A stretch of DNA of 61,069 nucleotides from assembly GCA_030536295.1 (NCBI GenBank), contig JAUNQH010000003.1, positions 14,601 to 75,669 of the forward strand, given 5' to 3'. The translations under genes were made by a program, and so were the position numbers. The first letter of the stretch is position 1. Each line of letters starts with the position of its first letter. Positions 60,753-61,069 of this stretch are shown one piece after another. Origin of the DNA: Clostridia bacterium. GTDB taxonomy: Bacteria; Bacillota; Clostridia; Christensenellales; Aristaeellaceae. The notes beneath the pieces are model-generated. The model saw only the letters and a program-made list of their open reading frames with translations, was not told where the DNA came from and did no database searches.

Positions 60753-61069
60753 TTACTTGCCGGCCAGGTAAGCATCGAGCTGCGCGTTGGCGGCATCCAG
60801 GTACGTCTGCATACCGGCGGCATCCAGAGCGGCCAGGAAATCGGGCAGCACGGTCTCGGGATCCACAGCACCGGCATCCAGCGCCAGAGCATACTGAGCG
60901 GCAACATTGCCCAGAGCGGCCATTTCGTTGCTCACATCGGTGTTGTCAAACACGTAGCCCAGGCTGGGGATCGCCTTGGCGCTTCCGTAGTAGTCAATGA
61001 AGCTCTGACGGAAGCCGGCGCCTTCGGCAGCGGTATCGGGCAGGATGGTGACATTGCCCACGCCGTTGG
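60753..61069 (-). CDS. Solute-binding protein of the LplA type, C-terminal part (window edge)
   Basis: The minus-strand frame is open to the last base of the window, so only the last 105 or so residues are visible. PETVLPDFLAALDAAGMQTYL and AQLDAYLAGK match the end of the binding protein at 58.9 kb (PETLIPRFMQALNDAGLQDVI, AQLDAYLGK), making the two paralogues. A second transporter of this type probably lies beyond the window. The ligand is unknown. Confidence 0.8.
   Translation of the reverse strand, partial: NGVGNVTILPDTAAEGAGFRQSFIDYYGSAKAIPSLGYVFDNTDVSNEMAALGNVAAQYALALDAGAVDPETVLPDFLAALDAAGMQTYLDAANAQLDAYLAGK

Noticed and set aside
1-61069. tRNA, rRNA, insertion sequences, prophage genes
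   Set aside because: Reading both strands I found no cloverleaf with T-loop, no rRNA block, and no transposase, integrase or phage protein.

Overview
The window looks like chromosomal DNA of an anaerobic gut or rumen member of the Clostridia (Bacillota). Supporting signs are strong AGGAGG-type ribosome binding sites, frequent GTG and TTG starts, sigma-A type promoters with 17-bp spacers, a clostripain-type C11 peptidase, a PepF-like oligoendopeptidase, a SpoIIE-type phosphatase, an oxygen-sensitive glycyl radical enzyme and many ABC importers. Most of the DNA is GC-rich (about 55-60% by eye). The stretch from about 51.1 to 57.3 kb is visibly more AT-rich. I recognised no rRNA, tRNA, CRISPR array, transposase or phage gene.

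Layout. 0-5.4 kb: 3'-part of a secreted C11 peptidase, a DUF1295 membrane protein with an atypical SDR, and a MATE exporter. 5.4-8.6 kb: an operon of two small proteins, a histidine phosphatase and a MutS-like ATPase. 8.6-14.5 kb: a cyclic-di-GMP module, with a giant FIST-GAF-PAS-PAS-HD-GYP-PAS protein divergent from a membrane GGDEF protein, followed by an MBL-fold hydrolase. 14.5-16.3 kb: surE behind a structured leader, then an AlkZ-related protein. 16.3-25.1 kb: secreted SH3 and hypothetical proteins, an EamA transporter, a stand-alone Card1-like CARF nuclease (DUF1887), an e(P4)-type acid phosphatase, a SpoIIE-type PP2C phosphatase and an M50 peptidase. 25.1-28.1 kb: guanine deaminase and a YdcF-like protein. 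28.3-34.6 kb: a phnD gene and a phnC-phnE-phnE operon that continues into a cytosolic 5'-nucleotidase-like enzyme and an unknown P-loop protein. 34.8-40.4 kb: an M42 peptidase and a Fe3+/polyamine-type ABC importer behind a riboswitch-like leader. 40.5-43.1 kb: a secreted SH3 protein and PepF. 43.3-49.9 kb: a ribose-type sugar ABC importer with two different permeases, and NhaC. 50-51 kb: MsrA and a DUF4342-like protein.

51.1-58.9 kb is the most striking region: an AraC regulator divergent from a glycyl radical enzyme, its radical-SAM activase, two LplB/YtcP-type permeases and a solute-binding protein. The activase and the first permease overlap by 4 bp, so enzyme and importer are translationally linked. 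The enzyme keeps the glycyl-radical loop and a thiyl-candidate cysteine (C427) but has Trp-Ala where most characterised dehydratase- and lyase-type relatives have Val-Glu. Its chemistry cannot be read off known members, and it is the best candidate here for an undescribed catabolic system. A phosphohexomutase and the 3'-part of a second, paralogous solute-binding protein close the window.

All calls rest on reading the translations and motifs. No database search was possible.
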